DNA from: Clostridium omnivorum
GTDB taxonomy: Bacteria > Bacillota > Clostridia > Clostridiales > Clostridiaceae
NCBI RefSeq assembly: GCF_026012015.1
Contig: NZ_BRXR01000001.1
Span: 1,272,001-1,336,000 of the forward strand
Length of the DNA stretch: 64,000 nt
Direction of reading: 5' to 3'
This document shows positions 28,130-36,105 of this stretch, one piece after another. A model generated the notes under the pieces. The model made no database searches. It saw nothing but the letters and a program-made list of their open reading frames with translations, and was not told the origin of the DNA. Numbering within the stretch: the stretch's first letter is position 1; every line of letters begins with the position of its first letter. The position numbers and the translations under genes are program-made.

Positions 28130-29218
28130 TTATATTAATATTTCTTTCTCATATATCTTAGCTTTTTCATCACCGTTAAGTACTCTTATTGCACCTTCAT
28201 ATAGTGCCAGCATTTCATCTTCTCCTGGTACAACCTCTACCGGTGCTATAAAGCTTACTCTTTCTGTTACCCAATCTACAATCTTTTTATTGTAGGCAAG
28301 TCCACCAGTTAAGATTATCGCATCAGCCTTACCTCTAAGTGCAATTGACATAGCTCCAATTTCTTTTGCTATTTGATAAGCCATTGCTTTTAAAATCAGC
28401 TCTGCGTTTTTATCTCCCTCATCTATCATCCTATTAACTACTCTTCCATCATTAGTGCCTAAATAAGCTGTGAGTCCGCCTTCTCTTAGAAGCTTTTTTC
28501 TTAGCTCCGCACAAGTATACTCTCCACTAAAGGCCATTTTTGCTACTTCGCCAACTGGAAGGCCACCCACTCTTTCTGGAGAAAAAGGTCCATCCTCATT
28601 AGCATTATTTACATCTATGATTTTTCCCTTATACACTGGAGCAATGGACATGCCACCTCCAAGATGGGCTACTACATAGGAACTATTTTCAAAACTCAAG
28701 TCTAGTTTATTGCATACTCTTCTTGTAACAGCCCTTATATTTAAGGCATGTACAAGTGATTTTCTTGGAAGCTGCGGCAGACCTGAAATCCTAGCCACCT
28801 CTTCAAATTCATCTACGGCTACAGGATCAACAATAAAAGAAGGTATATTAGCCTGCATCGCAATACTGTGAGCTATAATGCCCCCTAAATTAGAAGCGTG
28901 CTCTCCCTGCTCTGCTAACCTTAAATCCTCTAGCATTTTTTCAGTTACTAAATATGTACCACTTGGCATAGGCTTTAAAAGTCCACCTCTGCCTACTACT
29001 GCTGAAAGTTCACTTATTTGTATTCCTTGTTCCTTTAGCCAGTTAAGTATAACTTCTGTTCTCATTTCCTTTTGATCATAAACTCTCTCGTACCTTTTAA
29101 CTTCTTCAGTACTATGAGATAAATTTGTAACCTTTGATTCCCCTGCCCCATCAAACAGTGCAATTTTAGTAGAAGTTGAGCCTGGGTTTATAACTAATAC
29201 ATAACCTTTTATACTCAT
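28130..29218 (-). CDS. buk: Butyrate kinase (copy 2)
   Basis: A second acetokinase-family butyrate kinase, 362 residues, clearly paralogous to the copy after ptb: [47 protein letters not shown] and ILTGGLAYNKK. The two copies differ throughout, so this is not a recent duplication and may reflect different acyl chain preferences. It is the first gene of the operon; GGATGGGG precedes the ATG. Candidate promoter at 29402-29431. Confidence 0.93.
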   Translation of the reverse strand: MSIKGYVLVINPGSTSTKIALFDGAGESKVTNLSHSTEEVKRYERVYDQKEMRTEVILNWLKEQGIQISELSAVVGRGGLLKPMPSGTYLVTEKMLEDLRLAEQGEHASNLGGIIAHSIAMQANIPSFIVDPVAVDEFEEVARISGLPQLPRKSLVHALNIRAVTRRVCNKLDLSFENSSYVVAHLGGGMSIAPVYKGKIIDVNNANEDGPFSPERVGGLPVGEVAKMAFSGEYTCAELRKKLLREGGLTAYLGTNDGRVVNRMIDEGDKNAELILKAMAYQIAKEIGAMSIALRGKADAIILTGGLAYNKKIVDWVTERVSFIAPVEVVPGEDEMLALYEGAIRVLNGDEKAKIYEKEILI

Positions 29219-29401
29219 TTCCCCATCCTACTTTCTTAATTATTATGATGCACTTCATTAATGATAAATCTACACAACAATAATTTTAGCCCCAATTATT
29301 AAATTCACTACAGAAAATTTCAACAAAATCGATTGCAACAACTATTTCGTATTTTGGCAGATTTCCTTCATAATGAAAAATAAAAAACATTGTACAATTA
29401 C

Positions 29402-29431
29402 ATTTTAACAAATTTTCTATATACTTTGCAA
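29402..29431 (-). promoter_or_regulatory. Candidate promoter of the buk-ptb-oxidoreductase operon
   Basis: TTGCAA and TAAAAT separated by 18 bases on the minus strand, in the 225-base gap before buk. Spacing is 1 base over the optimum and the leader would be long, so this is a candidate only. I see no known riboswitch in the gap. Confidence 0.4.
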
Positions 29432-29443
29432 CATTTCAAAAAA

Positions 29444-31045
29444 TTAATCTATTGAAGCCCATTCTTTCATTATGCTTTCTGCAATTTTTAGCCCATCAAC
29501 CGCTGCCGACATGATTCCTCCTGCATACCCGGCCCCTTCGCCTGCAGGATATAAACCGTAAATATTTGAACTTTGCAAGTTTTCATTCCTTTCTATTCGT
29601 ACTGGAGCAGAGGTTCTAGTCTCTATTCCAGTGAGTACAGCATCATCTGCCCCAAAGCCTTTGATTTTTCTATCAAAATTAACAATACCTTCTTTTAAGG
29701 CGTCAATTACGTAAGGGGGCAGACAGCCTGAAAGCTGTTTGAATTCATAACCAGGAGTATAAGTAGGATTTACTCTACCTATTTTTGTGCTTAGTCTATC
29801 CCTTAAAAAATCTCCAACCAATTGAACTGGAGCGCAGTAGTTTCCCCCACCAAGTTTATAAGCTAGTGCTTCATAATGTCTCTGAAATTCCATTCCACTT
29901 AGTGGACTGCACCCATCAAAGTCATTAGGTCCTACAGTGACAACTAAGGCTGAGTTTGCATTTTCTTTATCTCTCTTATAATAACTCATGCCATTAGTTA
30001 CAAGTCTTTTGTCTTCAGAAGCTGCAGCTACAACTTCTCCTCCTGGACACATACAGAAGCTGTATACAGACCTATTTAGTTTTTCACTAGTATAGGTAAG
30101 TCTATAATCAGCTGCCTTAAGTCTTGGATGTCCCGCAAATTTTCCATATTGATTTTCGTCAATAAGACTTTGTAAATGCTCTATTCTCACACCTATTGCA
30201 AAAGGTTTTGCAGTTAATGTAACTCCCCTTTTATTAAGCATACTATAAGTATCCCTTGAGCTGTGACCAATAGCTAGCACAAGAGCCTCACAAGGAATTT
30301 CATTTTCATTTACTATTATACTGTGCAGTTTGCCACTTTTTATTTTTATATCTTCTAGTTTACTGCTAAAGCGTACTTCTCCACCCAGTTTAATAATCTC
30401 TTCTCTTATATTTTTTACTACAGTTTTTAGAATGTCAGTTCCTACATGGGGCTTTCCTGAATATAATATTTCCTTGGGAGCTCCTGCTTTTACAAAAGCA
30501 TCTAATACATAATCGCATCTAGTATCCTTTATCCTTGTTGTAAGTTTTCCATCTGAGAAGGTGCCTGCTCCCCCCTCACCAAATTGTACATTTGATTCTA
30601 AATTTAAAGTTCCTGTTTTCCAAAATAAGTCCACGGAGGCAGTTCTCTCATCCACCTGCTGACCTCTTTCAATTATAATTGGCTTATAGCCTTTTCTTGC
30701 AAGCAGAAGTGCTGCAAACATACCTGCAGGACCCATGCCTACTACCACCGGCCTATGATTGAATAATTTATGCCCATATGAAAATTCATCATTATACTCC
30801 ACAGTTTCTAGCTTTACATCTTTATCATCAGCTCTTTGAACTAATCTTTCTTCATTATCGCAGCTAACTTCTACAGAATAATTAAACTTAATATTGTCCT
30901 TTTTTCTTGCATCTACAGATTCCCTTAAAATCTTAAATTCCTTTATAGCATTATTTGATATTCTAAGCTTCTTTGCAGCTTTTTCTCTTACTAGTTCCAT
31001 ATCTTCTTCTATATTAAGTATTATATTGTTAATTCTAATAGACAT
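29444..31045 (-). CDS. FAD-dependent dehydrogenase (COG2509 type)
   Basis: A 533-residue flavoprotein of unknown substrate. The small N-terminal domain (about 1-90) resembles the ring-like domain of this family. It is followed by the FAD-binding VVVGMGPAGMFAALLLARKGYKP-like motif (only part quoted), QFGEGGAGTFSDGKLTT, FCMCPGGEVVAAAS and the C-terminal GLYPAGEGAGYAGGIMSAAVDG. Start chosen at the ATG after AAGGGAG. It lies downstream of cdaR behind a strong terminator, so expression probably needs read-through or its own start site. Confidence 0.85.
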   Translation of the reverse strand: MSIRINNIILNIEEDMELVREKAAKKLRISNNAIKEFKILRESVDARKKDNIKFNYSVEVSCDNEERLVQRADDKDVKLETVEYNDEFSYGHKLFNHRPVVVGMGPAGMFAALLLARKGYKPIIIERGQQVDERTASVDLFWKTGTLNLESNVQFGEGGAGTFSDGKLTTRIKDTRCDYVLDAFVKAGAPKEILYSGKPHVGTDILKTVVKNIREEIIKLGGEVRFSSKLEDIKIKSGKLHSIIVNENEIPCEALVLAIGHSSRDTYSMLNKRGVTLTAKPFAIGVRIEHLQSLIDENQYGKFAGHPRLKAADYRLTYTSEKLNRSVYSFCMCPGGEVVAAASEDKRLVTNGMSYYKRDKENANSALVVTVGPNDFDGCSPLSGMEFQRHYEALAYKLGGGNYCAPVQLVGDFLRDRLSTKIGRVNPTYTPGYEFKQLSGCLPPYVIDALKEGIVNFDRKIKGFGADDAVLTGIETRTSAPVRIERNENLQSSNIYGLYPAGEGAGYAGGIMSAAVDGLKIAESIMKEWASID

Positions 31046-31064
31046 TAAATTTCTCCCTTCGTAC

Positions 31065-31094
31065 AAAACCCCACTTTATACAAAGCGGGGTTTA
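31065..31094 (-). terminator. Terminator after cdaA-cdaR
   Basis: Arms AAACCCCGCTTT and AAAGTGGGGTTT (one G-T pair) with a T-rich tail on the minus strand. It lies 16 bases after the cdaR stop and just before the ribosome binding site of the FAD dehydrogenase gene, so it could also act as an attenuator. Confidence 0.88.
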
Positions 31095-31110
31095 AAAGCT
31101 ATTTTATACA

Positions 31111-32316
31111 TTATTGAGTCTTCTTTTTCAAGGTTACCTTTACACTCTGAGGAGCAGAGGATACCTTTGTTATCCCATCAGGAACCGTAACATTTACATT
31201 TAGGTTATGCTCTCCTTCAGGCAGGTTATTAACATCTACACTGCAAGTTATATCTTCCGGCTTAAGAGCGTTGACTTGAGCCTCTATGCCTGATATTGTA
31301 AGTGATAATTTCGGATTATCAATTGTAGCTGTCAAAGTATCACTTAAATTTTTAACTGCAATATCATAGGTTAAGCTTTTAGAAATAATCTTATCTATAG
31401 TTGCTTTTATTTTAACAGTTTGGTCACTATTTAATAGAGTTACCCCCTGCGGTAATATTATCTTAGCTGTTACTACCTTATTAGGTGTCAGAGCAGCAAG
31501 GTCAATTGGTTCAGTATCAAGCGAGCTTATACCATCTATATTTGCACCTGCTATATCTACCTTATCTGGAGTAGCAATAAGAGTTTTAAGCACCATATCT
31601 TTACTTATATTTCCCTTTGTCTTTATGTTTATTCCTACAGTCTTAGTTTTCTTTACTGACACAGAAATTTCAGCAAGCTTTGGAGATATATCTACATCAG
31701 AAACAACTTTTCCTGATGCATCAAGTGCTTGAAAAGGAACGCTTAAGTTTATATCTGCATCAACGTTCTTTGCAGTGCCTTTTGCCACTACCTTTGCAAC
31801 TTGATTTACATATTTAGCAGCCCCGTTTACTATTACATCTGTAGGCTTACTTGTGTAATTTGAAGATACATAGTATCCATCTTTTGCTTTAACATCCAAA
31901 TCTACAACTACAGGAAAAGTCTTTTGAATTAAATCATCCAACTCTACCTTTAATACTAAAGTATCACTATTTAATACAAGTACATTTTCAGGATGATCTG
32001 TAATTCTTACAGGTATTTTATTTTCTCCCTTTCGAACTACATATTCTCCCATGTCAGCTATTACTTTAAAGTCCTGTGGCTTTATCTTATATATATCTGC
32101 AGGTTTCCCTTTCACATAAACAGATATAGTAAATTGCTGTCCTGGCAGTATTTTCATCTTTGATTGAGCTAAAGCATCAGTATTAATAAGTTCTACAGGA
32201 ATTGACTTTACCTCATACTTTATCTGGTTGTCATTGATGTTTGAAATGTAAAGCCATAGTCCAAAAGCAGCAATTACACAGGTTATTTTAATTAGCCACT
32301 TATTTTTTTGATCCAT
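31111..32316 (-). CDS. cdaR: YbbR-domain protein, regulator of CdaA
   Basis: CdaR modulates the membrane diadenylate cyclase CdaA. The 401-residue protein has one N-terminal membrane segment (IKITCVIAAFGLWLYISN at about 9-26) and several extracytoplasmic YbbR repeats with recurring VxVKGxPxD-like and PxxVxVxG strands (for example KPTDVIVNGAAKYV, TPDKVDIAGA). It overlaps the end of cdaA by 25 bases, which implies translational coupling and a shared complex. Confidence 0.92.
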   Translation of the reverse strand: MDQKNKWLIKITCVIAAFGLWLYISNINDNQIKYEVKSIPVELINTDALAQSKMKILPGQQFTISVYVKGKPADIYKIKPQDFKVIADMGEYVVRKGENKIPVRITDHPENVLVLNSDTLVLKVELDDLIQKTFPVVVDLDVKAKDGYYVSSNYTSKPTDVIVNGAAKYVNQVAKVVAKGTAKNVDADINLSVPFQALDASGKVVSDVDISPKLAEISVSVKKTKTVGINIKTKGNISKDMVLKTLIATPDKVDIAGANIDGISSLDTEPIDLAALTPNKVVTAKIILPQGVTLLNSDQTVKIKATIDKIISKSLTYDIAVKNLSDTLTATIDNPKLSLTISGIEAQVNALKPEDITCSVDVNNLPEGEHNLNVNVTVPDGITKVSSAPQSVKVTLKKKTQ

Positions 32317-33137
32317 AGCTTCACCTTCTCTCTATATGTAAGCTTTGATTTTTGTCTGCTTTTTATTATTCTAATAAGTATATCCTTAAGTCTGTCTTTA
32401 TCATATCTCCTTGTAAGCTTTCCATTAACTGCAAGAGATACTGTACCAGTTTCTTCTGATACAATAATAATAAGTCCATCAGAGTTCTCGGATATACCAA
32501 GTGCTGCTCTATGTCTTGTACCTAAAGATTTACTTATGTCATTATTATTAGTTAACGGTAGGAAACAACCTGCTGCAACTATTCTATCATTTCTTATTAT
32601 AGTAGCACCATCATGCAGTGGTGTATTTACCACAAAAATATTTTCAAGCAGTGCTGAAGTTACAACTGCATCAAGCTTGGTTCCTGTACCAATAACTTCA
32701 CCAAGACCTGTTGTCTGTTCTATTACTATCAAGGCCCCTGTCCTTGTAGCTGATAAATTCTCAACTGCATTTACTATTTCAGTTATTACCTTATCCATAA
32801 TTTCATCATCTTCCATGATGTGCCTATCGCTAAATGCGCTTCTGCCTAAATGCTCTAAAGCTCTTCTTATTTCAGGCTGGAATATGATTATGATTGCTAT
32901 TACTCCTATGGTTATAGTATTGCTTAAAATCCAGTAGAGCATATTGAGCTGTAAAAGACTACTTATTGGAATAAGTGCTGCAATTAACAGTATCCCTTTC
33001 AAAAGTTGCTCTGCTCTTGTTTCTTTTATAAGCATATAACCTTTATAAAATATGTATGAGACCACGGCTATATCCAAAATTGCTGAAGGACTTAAGCCTT
33101 TAATAGTGCTAATTAGCATATTAAAAAATTGTGCCAA
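32292..33137 (-). CDS. cdaA: Membrane diadenylate cyclase (c-di-AMP synthase)
   Basis: Makes c-di-AMP from two ATP. About 281 residues: three hydrophobic helices in the first 90, then a DAC (DisA_N) domain with the active-site motifs LHDGATII (about 174-181) and GTRHRAALG (206-214). The start is judged to be TTG at 33137, 8 bases after AAGGGG; the GTG three codons earlier overlaps that ribosome binding site. It is divergent from the orphan 336-residue gene and, past it, lies about 1.3 kb from a c-di-AMP riboswitch. Confidence 0.95.
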   Translation of the reverse strand: MAQFFNMLISTIKGLSPSAILDIAVVSYIFYKGYMLIKETRAEQLLKGILLIAALIPISSLLQLNMLYWILSNTITIGVIAIIIIFQPEIRRALEHLGRSAFSDRHIMEDDEIMDKVITEIVNAVENLSATRTGALIVIEQTTGLGEVIGTGTKLDAVVTSALLENIFVVNTPLHDGATIIRNDRIVAAGCFLPLTNNNDISKSLGTRHRAALGISENSDGLIIIVSEETGTVSLAVNGKLTRRYDKDRLKDILIRIIKSRQKSKLTYREKVKLWIKKISG

Positions 33138-33265
33138 GCTTTTCACCCCTTAACCAGAATACCATATTAACAATTATACACCATTATTATTTTTATAGTA
33201 TAGTATTAAATAGAAATTATTAATTAATTTAATTTGTTTTTACAGATATTTGAAGGAATTTTTTA

Positions 33266-33274
33266 TGATATAAT
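33266..33274 (+). promoter_or_regulatory. Extended -10 promoter element before the 336-residue gene
   Basis: TGATATAAT matches the extended -10 form TGnTATAAT, about 43 bases before the start codon. No good -35 is seen, which is acceptable for an extended -10 promoter. Confidence 0.5.
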
Positions 33275-33316
33275 AGAATAATTATAATATTATTTTTCAA
33301 AAGGGGTGTCAATTAG

Positions 33317-34327
33317 TTGAAAGCAAAAACAAAAAAAATATTGACTACATTAGGGATTATAATACTAATACTAGCAATAATAGCCGGAGTTTTCTATGGA
33401 ACTTATTACTTTATTGTTAACAAGTCATTAAGCGCCTATGAAAAGTCTATTAAAACAGAAATAGATAATATAAACAAGATAAATTCATCTATTACTGCTT
33501 TTAATAAGGAAAACAGCATTGACCCTGATAAAGTAAAAAAAGAACTACCTTCTAAAGTAGATTCATTACTAAAGGAAAAGGATAAAATTAACGGAATTAA
33601 TCCTACTGAAAAATATTCTAAAGCACATGCAAGCCTTTTAGAAGGGCTAAATAACAATATCCTCATGTATAAACAAGTACAAGCCATCTTTGCTAATTCT
33701 CAAAGCAAGGACGTTGCAAATGCACTAGAGGATTTAAAAAAGTACAAGAACAATTGTGTTCAGGCATATTCCTTAATAAGTATTAAAAATACATCTGCTT
33801 CTTTTCCTACAGATGCCTCAACTACAATGGAAACAATAATATCCTATTTTACTGATATGGTAAAAGTAAATAGGGATAATGATATTAAGCAAAGTGTAAA
33901 TTTAGAATTTATGAATAACATGGATGCAATATTGTCCAAGCTAACTGCTGTAAAGGTGGATTTAAGTGCAAACGTAGCTAAAGTTAGAGCAGGCAGTGGG
34001 AGTTATGATGAAGTACTATCACAAGTAGATGATAATTATAATAAGCTTCAAGAGATACAAAAGGCTTTCTCAAGCATTACAATTCCACAAAAGGCTTCAT
34101 CTACCTATAAAATCTTTAAGAATGTGCTTGATAACTATGATGAATATCTAAAGAACTTTAAATATGCTTTGACAATAGAAAAAGAAGAAGCCTCAAAAGG
34201 TAAACCAAGTCAAGACTTTTTAAACTCAATTTATGCTACCTCTAGCAGTAATCTTCAGCAGGGAGATAAGTCCTATAATGATTTTATGAAGCTTTATGCT
34301 GATTTTAAAACTAATAATGTTAAATAG
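33317..34327 (+). CDS. Membrane-anchored helical protein, unknown function
   Basis: I do not recognise a family. The 336-residue protein has a lysine-rich start, one membrane helix at about residues 9-33, then a long extracytoplasmic part that is mostly charged and helical in pattern (coiled-coil-like stretches around KSIKTEIDNINKINSS and EKDKINGINP). There are no cysteines in motif spacing and no enzyme signature. The TTG start has AGGGGTG 8 bases upstream. It is monocistronic, with its own promoter and terminator, between cdaA and the riboswitch-controlled hydrolase; a wall role is only a guess from position. Confidence 0.75.
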   Translation: MKAKTKKILTTLGIIILILAIIAGVFYGTYYFIVNKSLSAYEKSIKTEIDNINKINSSITAFNKENSIDPDKVKKELPSKVDSLLKEKDKINGINPTEKYSKAHASLLEGLNNNILMYKQVQAIFANSQSKDVANALEDLKKYKNNCVQAYSLISIKNTSASFPTDASTTMETIISYFTDMVKVNRDNDIKQSVNLEFMNNMDAILSKLTAVKVDLSANVAKVRAGSGSYDEVLSQVDDNYNKLQEIQKAFSSITIPQKASSTYKIFKNVLDNYDEYLKNFKYALTIEKEEASKGKPSQDFLNSIYATSSSNLQQGDKSYNDFMKLYADFKTNNVK

Positions 34328-34368
34328 TAGTTAATAACTAAGGAGTAAGAAGTAATACGTAATAATTG

Positions 34369-34409
34369 AAATGTTCTGAGTCTATAATTTTAGTCTCAGG
34401 ACATTTTTT
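34369..34409 (+). terminator. Terminator after the 336-residue gene
   Basis: Arms AAATGTTCTGAG and CTCAGGACATTT (one G-U pair) with a T6 tail. Confidence 0.88.
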
Positions 34410-34415
34410 CATTTT

Positions 34416-34445
34416 TTGTAAAGTTTATTAATTATTTCGTATTAT
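34416..34445 (+). promoter_or_regulatory. Promoter of the riboswitch/hydrolase transcript
   Basis: TTGTAA and TATTAT separated by 18 bases. Transcription would start about 15 bases before the riboswitch P1 stem. Confidence 0.5.
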
Positions 34446-34465
34446 TTTTTATAAATTGGTTAAAA

Positions 34466-34577
34466 TACCTATGACCGAAGTTTATTAAACACGGGGAAAC
34501 CACTTTTTTGGGGTGAATCGCAATTTATCATGCGTAGGTTATGCCTTTACCGAACCCGTCAGCTAACCCCGTAGGTA
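34466..34577 (+). ncRNA. c-di-AMP riboswitch (ydaO/yuaA class)
   Basis: The conserved landmarks of the ydaO class occur in order: ACGGGGAAACC, GGGGTGAATC, a short hairpin-bearing segment, then GAACCCGTCAGCTAACCCCG followed by TAGG. Ends TACCT (34466-34470) and AGGTA (34573-34577) can close the P1 stem. The class binds c-di-AMP and usually lowers expression of wall hydrolases and ion transporters. The aptamer runs directly into AAAAGGAGG, so control is probably at translation rather than by a separate terminator. An alternative helix TTTACC (34546-34551) with GGTAAA (34574-34579) would compete with P1. Confidence 0.92.
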
Positions 34578-34592
34578 AAAGGAGGAAATTTA

Positions 34593-35120
34593 ATGAAAAA
34601 AAGTTCAATTATATGCTTTTGTTTGAGCATAGTTTTAGCTATGCCTTGTTATAATGCAAAAGCACTAGTAAGTTATGAAGACGAGGCAGATTTATATAAA
34701 GAAGAAGTTCAAGCGGTTCAAGTATTCAGTGTGAATGATAGGAAAATTCCAATTACAGACCAGGATGTTTATCTAATGGCTCAGGTGGTATGTGCAGAAA
34801 GCAGAGCTGAACCTTATGAAGGTAAGGTTGCTGTTGCTTCAGTAATACTTAATAGGTTACAAAGCAATCAATTTCCAAAGTCTGTAGAGGACGTAATAAT
34901 GCAAAAAAATGCATTTTCCTGTATCAGAAATGGTGAAATAACCATTGTTCCTGATCCAGCAAGTTACAATGCTGTACTTGACGCACTAAAAGGCAAAGAT
35001 CCAACAGGAAAGGCACTGTTTTTCTACAACCCGAAAATTGCCACTTCCAGCTGGATGAAAAATATTAACAAGAAAAATGTTAAGTCTATAGGAAATCATG
35101 TATTTTTTGCTGTAAAATAA
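34593..35120 (+). CDS. SleB/CwlJ-type cell wall hydrolase
   Basis: A 175-residue secreted hydrolase with an N-terminal signal peptide (about 1-25, hydrophobic to NAKALVSY). The Hydrolase_2 catalytic domain covers about 55-175: LMAQVVCAESRAEPYEGKVA contains the catalytic Glu of the SleB fold, followed by VASVILNR and a C-terminal GNHVFF. SleB and CwlJ cut spore cortex, but similar short proteins act on vegetative wall. It is preceded by a c-di-AMP riboswitch and strong GGAGG, matching the known link between c-di-AMP and wall turnover or germination. Confidence 0.92.
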   Translation: MKKSSIICFCLSIVLAMPCYNAKALVSYEDEADLYKEEVQAVQVFSVNDRKIPITDQDVYLMAQVVCAESRAEPYEGKVAVASVILNRLQSNQFPKSVEDVIMQKNAFSCIRNGEITIVPDPASYNAVLDALKGKDPTGKALFFYNPKIATSSWMKNINKKNVKSIGNHVFFAVK

Positions 35121-35126
35121 TATTCC

Positions 35127-35176
35127 TTAAATAACAAAATCCTCGGTTTTATTAAACCGAGGATTTTGTTATTTAA
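35127..35176. terminator. Bidirectional terminator overlapping the thioredoxin reductase stop
   Basis: Near-perfect palindrome with arms of about 21 bases around CCTCGGTTT/AAACCGAGG, between convergent genes. The minus-strand stop codon lies inside one arm. Confidence 0.9.
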
Positions 35177-36027
35177 GAATCCAAATATGATACTGCTGAC
35201 AAAGCTGCAATTTGACCTTCTCCTGCTGCCTTTATATATTGATAAGGCTTTCCTATACAATCCCCTGCAGCAAAACATCCAGGTATATTTGTTTTCATTA
35301 ATCTATCTACCTTTATATGACCTTCTTCTATTTCCAAACCTGGTACCAATTGAGCTGGTGGTACACTATCCTTTAGAACAAATACTCCATCAGTATCTAC
35401 TTCATTTTCCTTAAGTATTAACTTGGAAACAAAATTATCGCCTTGTATTTCCACAGGTTTATCCTGCAAAATCTGTATCTCACTTCTAAGGTTATATTCT
35501 CCCTTATACATTGGAACGTAATATACCTTTGCAGCCAGCTCAGATACGTAATTTGCATCCTCTTCTGCTTCTTTGTTATACCCAACTATAGTTACTATCT
35601 TTCCCTTGTAAAGAGGTGCATCACAGGTTGCACAATACCCCACTCCCCTTCCAAGGAACTTTTCTTCTCCACTTAGGGGTTTTGTGTATTCTACACCTGT
35701 AGCTAAAATCACAGTTGTTGCCTCATACATTTTTTCATTTACCATAAGTGTAAAATAGTCTCCCATTGCATAAACATTATTTATTCTCTCATTTACAATC
35801 TCTATGCCCATGGAATCCATATGCCTTTGGAACTGATTTTTAAGTTCTTCTCCTGTAACATTATAAAAACCAAGATAATTATTTATCTTCGGTGCCTTAA
35901 TGAGCTTTGCACTTAAATCTTTGCTTCCAAATAGGATTATTTTTTTGTTTCTTATTTTAGCATTTATAGCAGCAGAAATTCCTGCAGGCCCACTTCCAAT
36001 AATAGCTATATCATACCTGTTATCCAA
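35173..36027 (-). CDS. Thioredoxin reductase-like flavoprotein, probably ferredoxin-dependent
   Basis: A 284-residue two-domain flavoprotein. It has the FAD motif IIGSGPAGISA (9-19), the redox-active CATCD (Cys132, Cys135) and C-terminal FAAGDC. The NADPH signatures of ordinary TrxB are missing: the GGGxSA loop reads VGYNKEAEEDA (148-158), and HRRxxFR is replaced around 171-178 by VPMYKGEY. This is what is seen in ferredoxin-dependent thioredoxin reductases (FFTR) described from Clostridium, which take electrons from ferredoxin. Paired with trxA in one operon. Assignment to FFTR is by motif loss, not by measured activity. Confidence 0.88.
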   Translation of the reverse strand: MDNRYDIAIIGSGPAGISAAINAKIRNKKIILFGSKDLSAKLIKAPKINNYLGFYNVTGEELKNQFQRHMDSMGIEIVNERINNVYAMGDYFTLMVNEKMYEATTVILATGVEYTKPLSGEEKFLGRGVGYCATCDAPLYKGKIVTIVGYNKEAEEDANYVSELAAKVYYVPMYKGEYNLRSEIQILQDKPVEIQGDNFVSKLILKENEVDTDGVFVLKDSVPPAQLVPGLEIEEGHIKVDRLMKTNIPGCFAAGDCIGKPYQYIKAAGEGQIAALSAVSYLDS

Positions 36028-36053
36028 TATTCACACCTCATTTACTATAATAA

Positions 36054-36093
36054 GTAAGAAGTAAGCTTTTCACTTTTACCTCTTACTTCTTAC
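36054..36093 (-). repeat. Intercistronic hairpin of TAAGAAGTAAG repeats between trxA and its reductase gene
   Basis: GTAAGAAGTAAG and its perfect complement are separated by 16 bases. Similar TAAGAAGTAA words occur near 34347 and 46495. No T run follows, so it is more likely an RNA stability or spacer element than a terminator. Confidence 0.55.
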
Positions 36094-36105
36094 CTCTTAC
36101 CTAGC

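Noticed and set aside
29280-29345. TGCAATCG near the buk promoter as a second copy of the glgP operator
   Set aside because: Only one half-site matches; the other half is not complementary.
32308-32937. Plus-strand open frame of 209 codons
   Set aside because: Antisense to cdaA, whose DAC motifs are certain; composition is that of a shadow frame.
33116-33140. TTGGCAC near the cdaA start as a sigma-54 promoter
   Set aside because: No TTGC at the required distance, and it lies inside the coding start.
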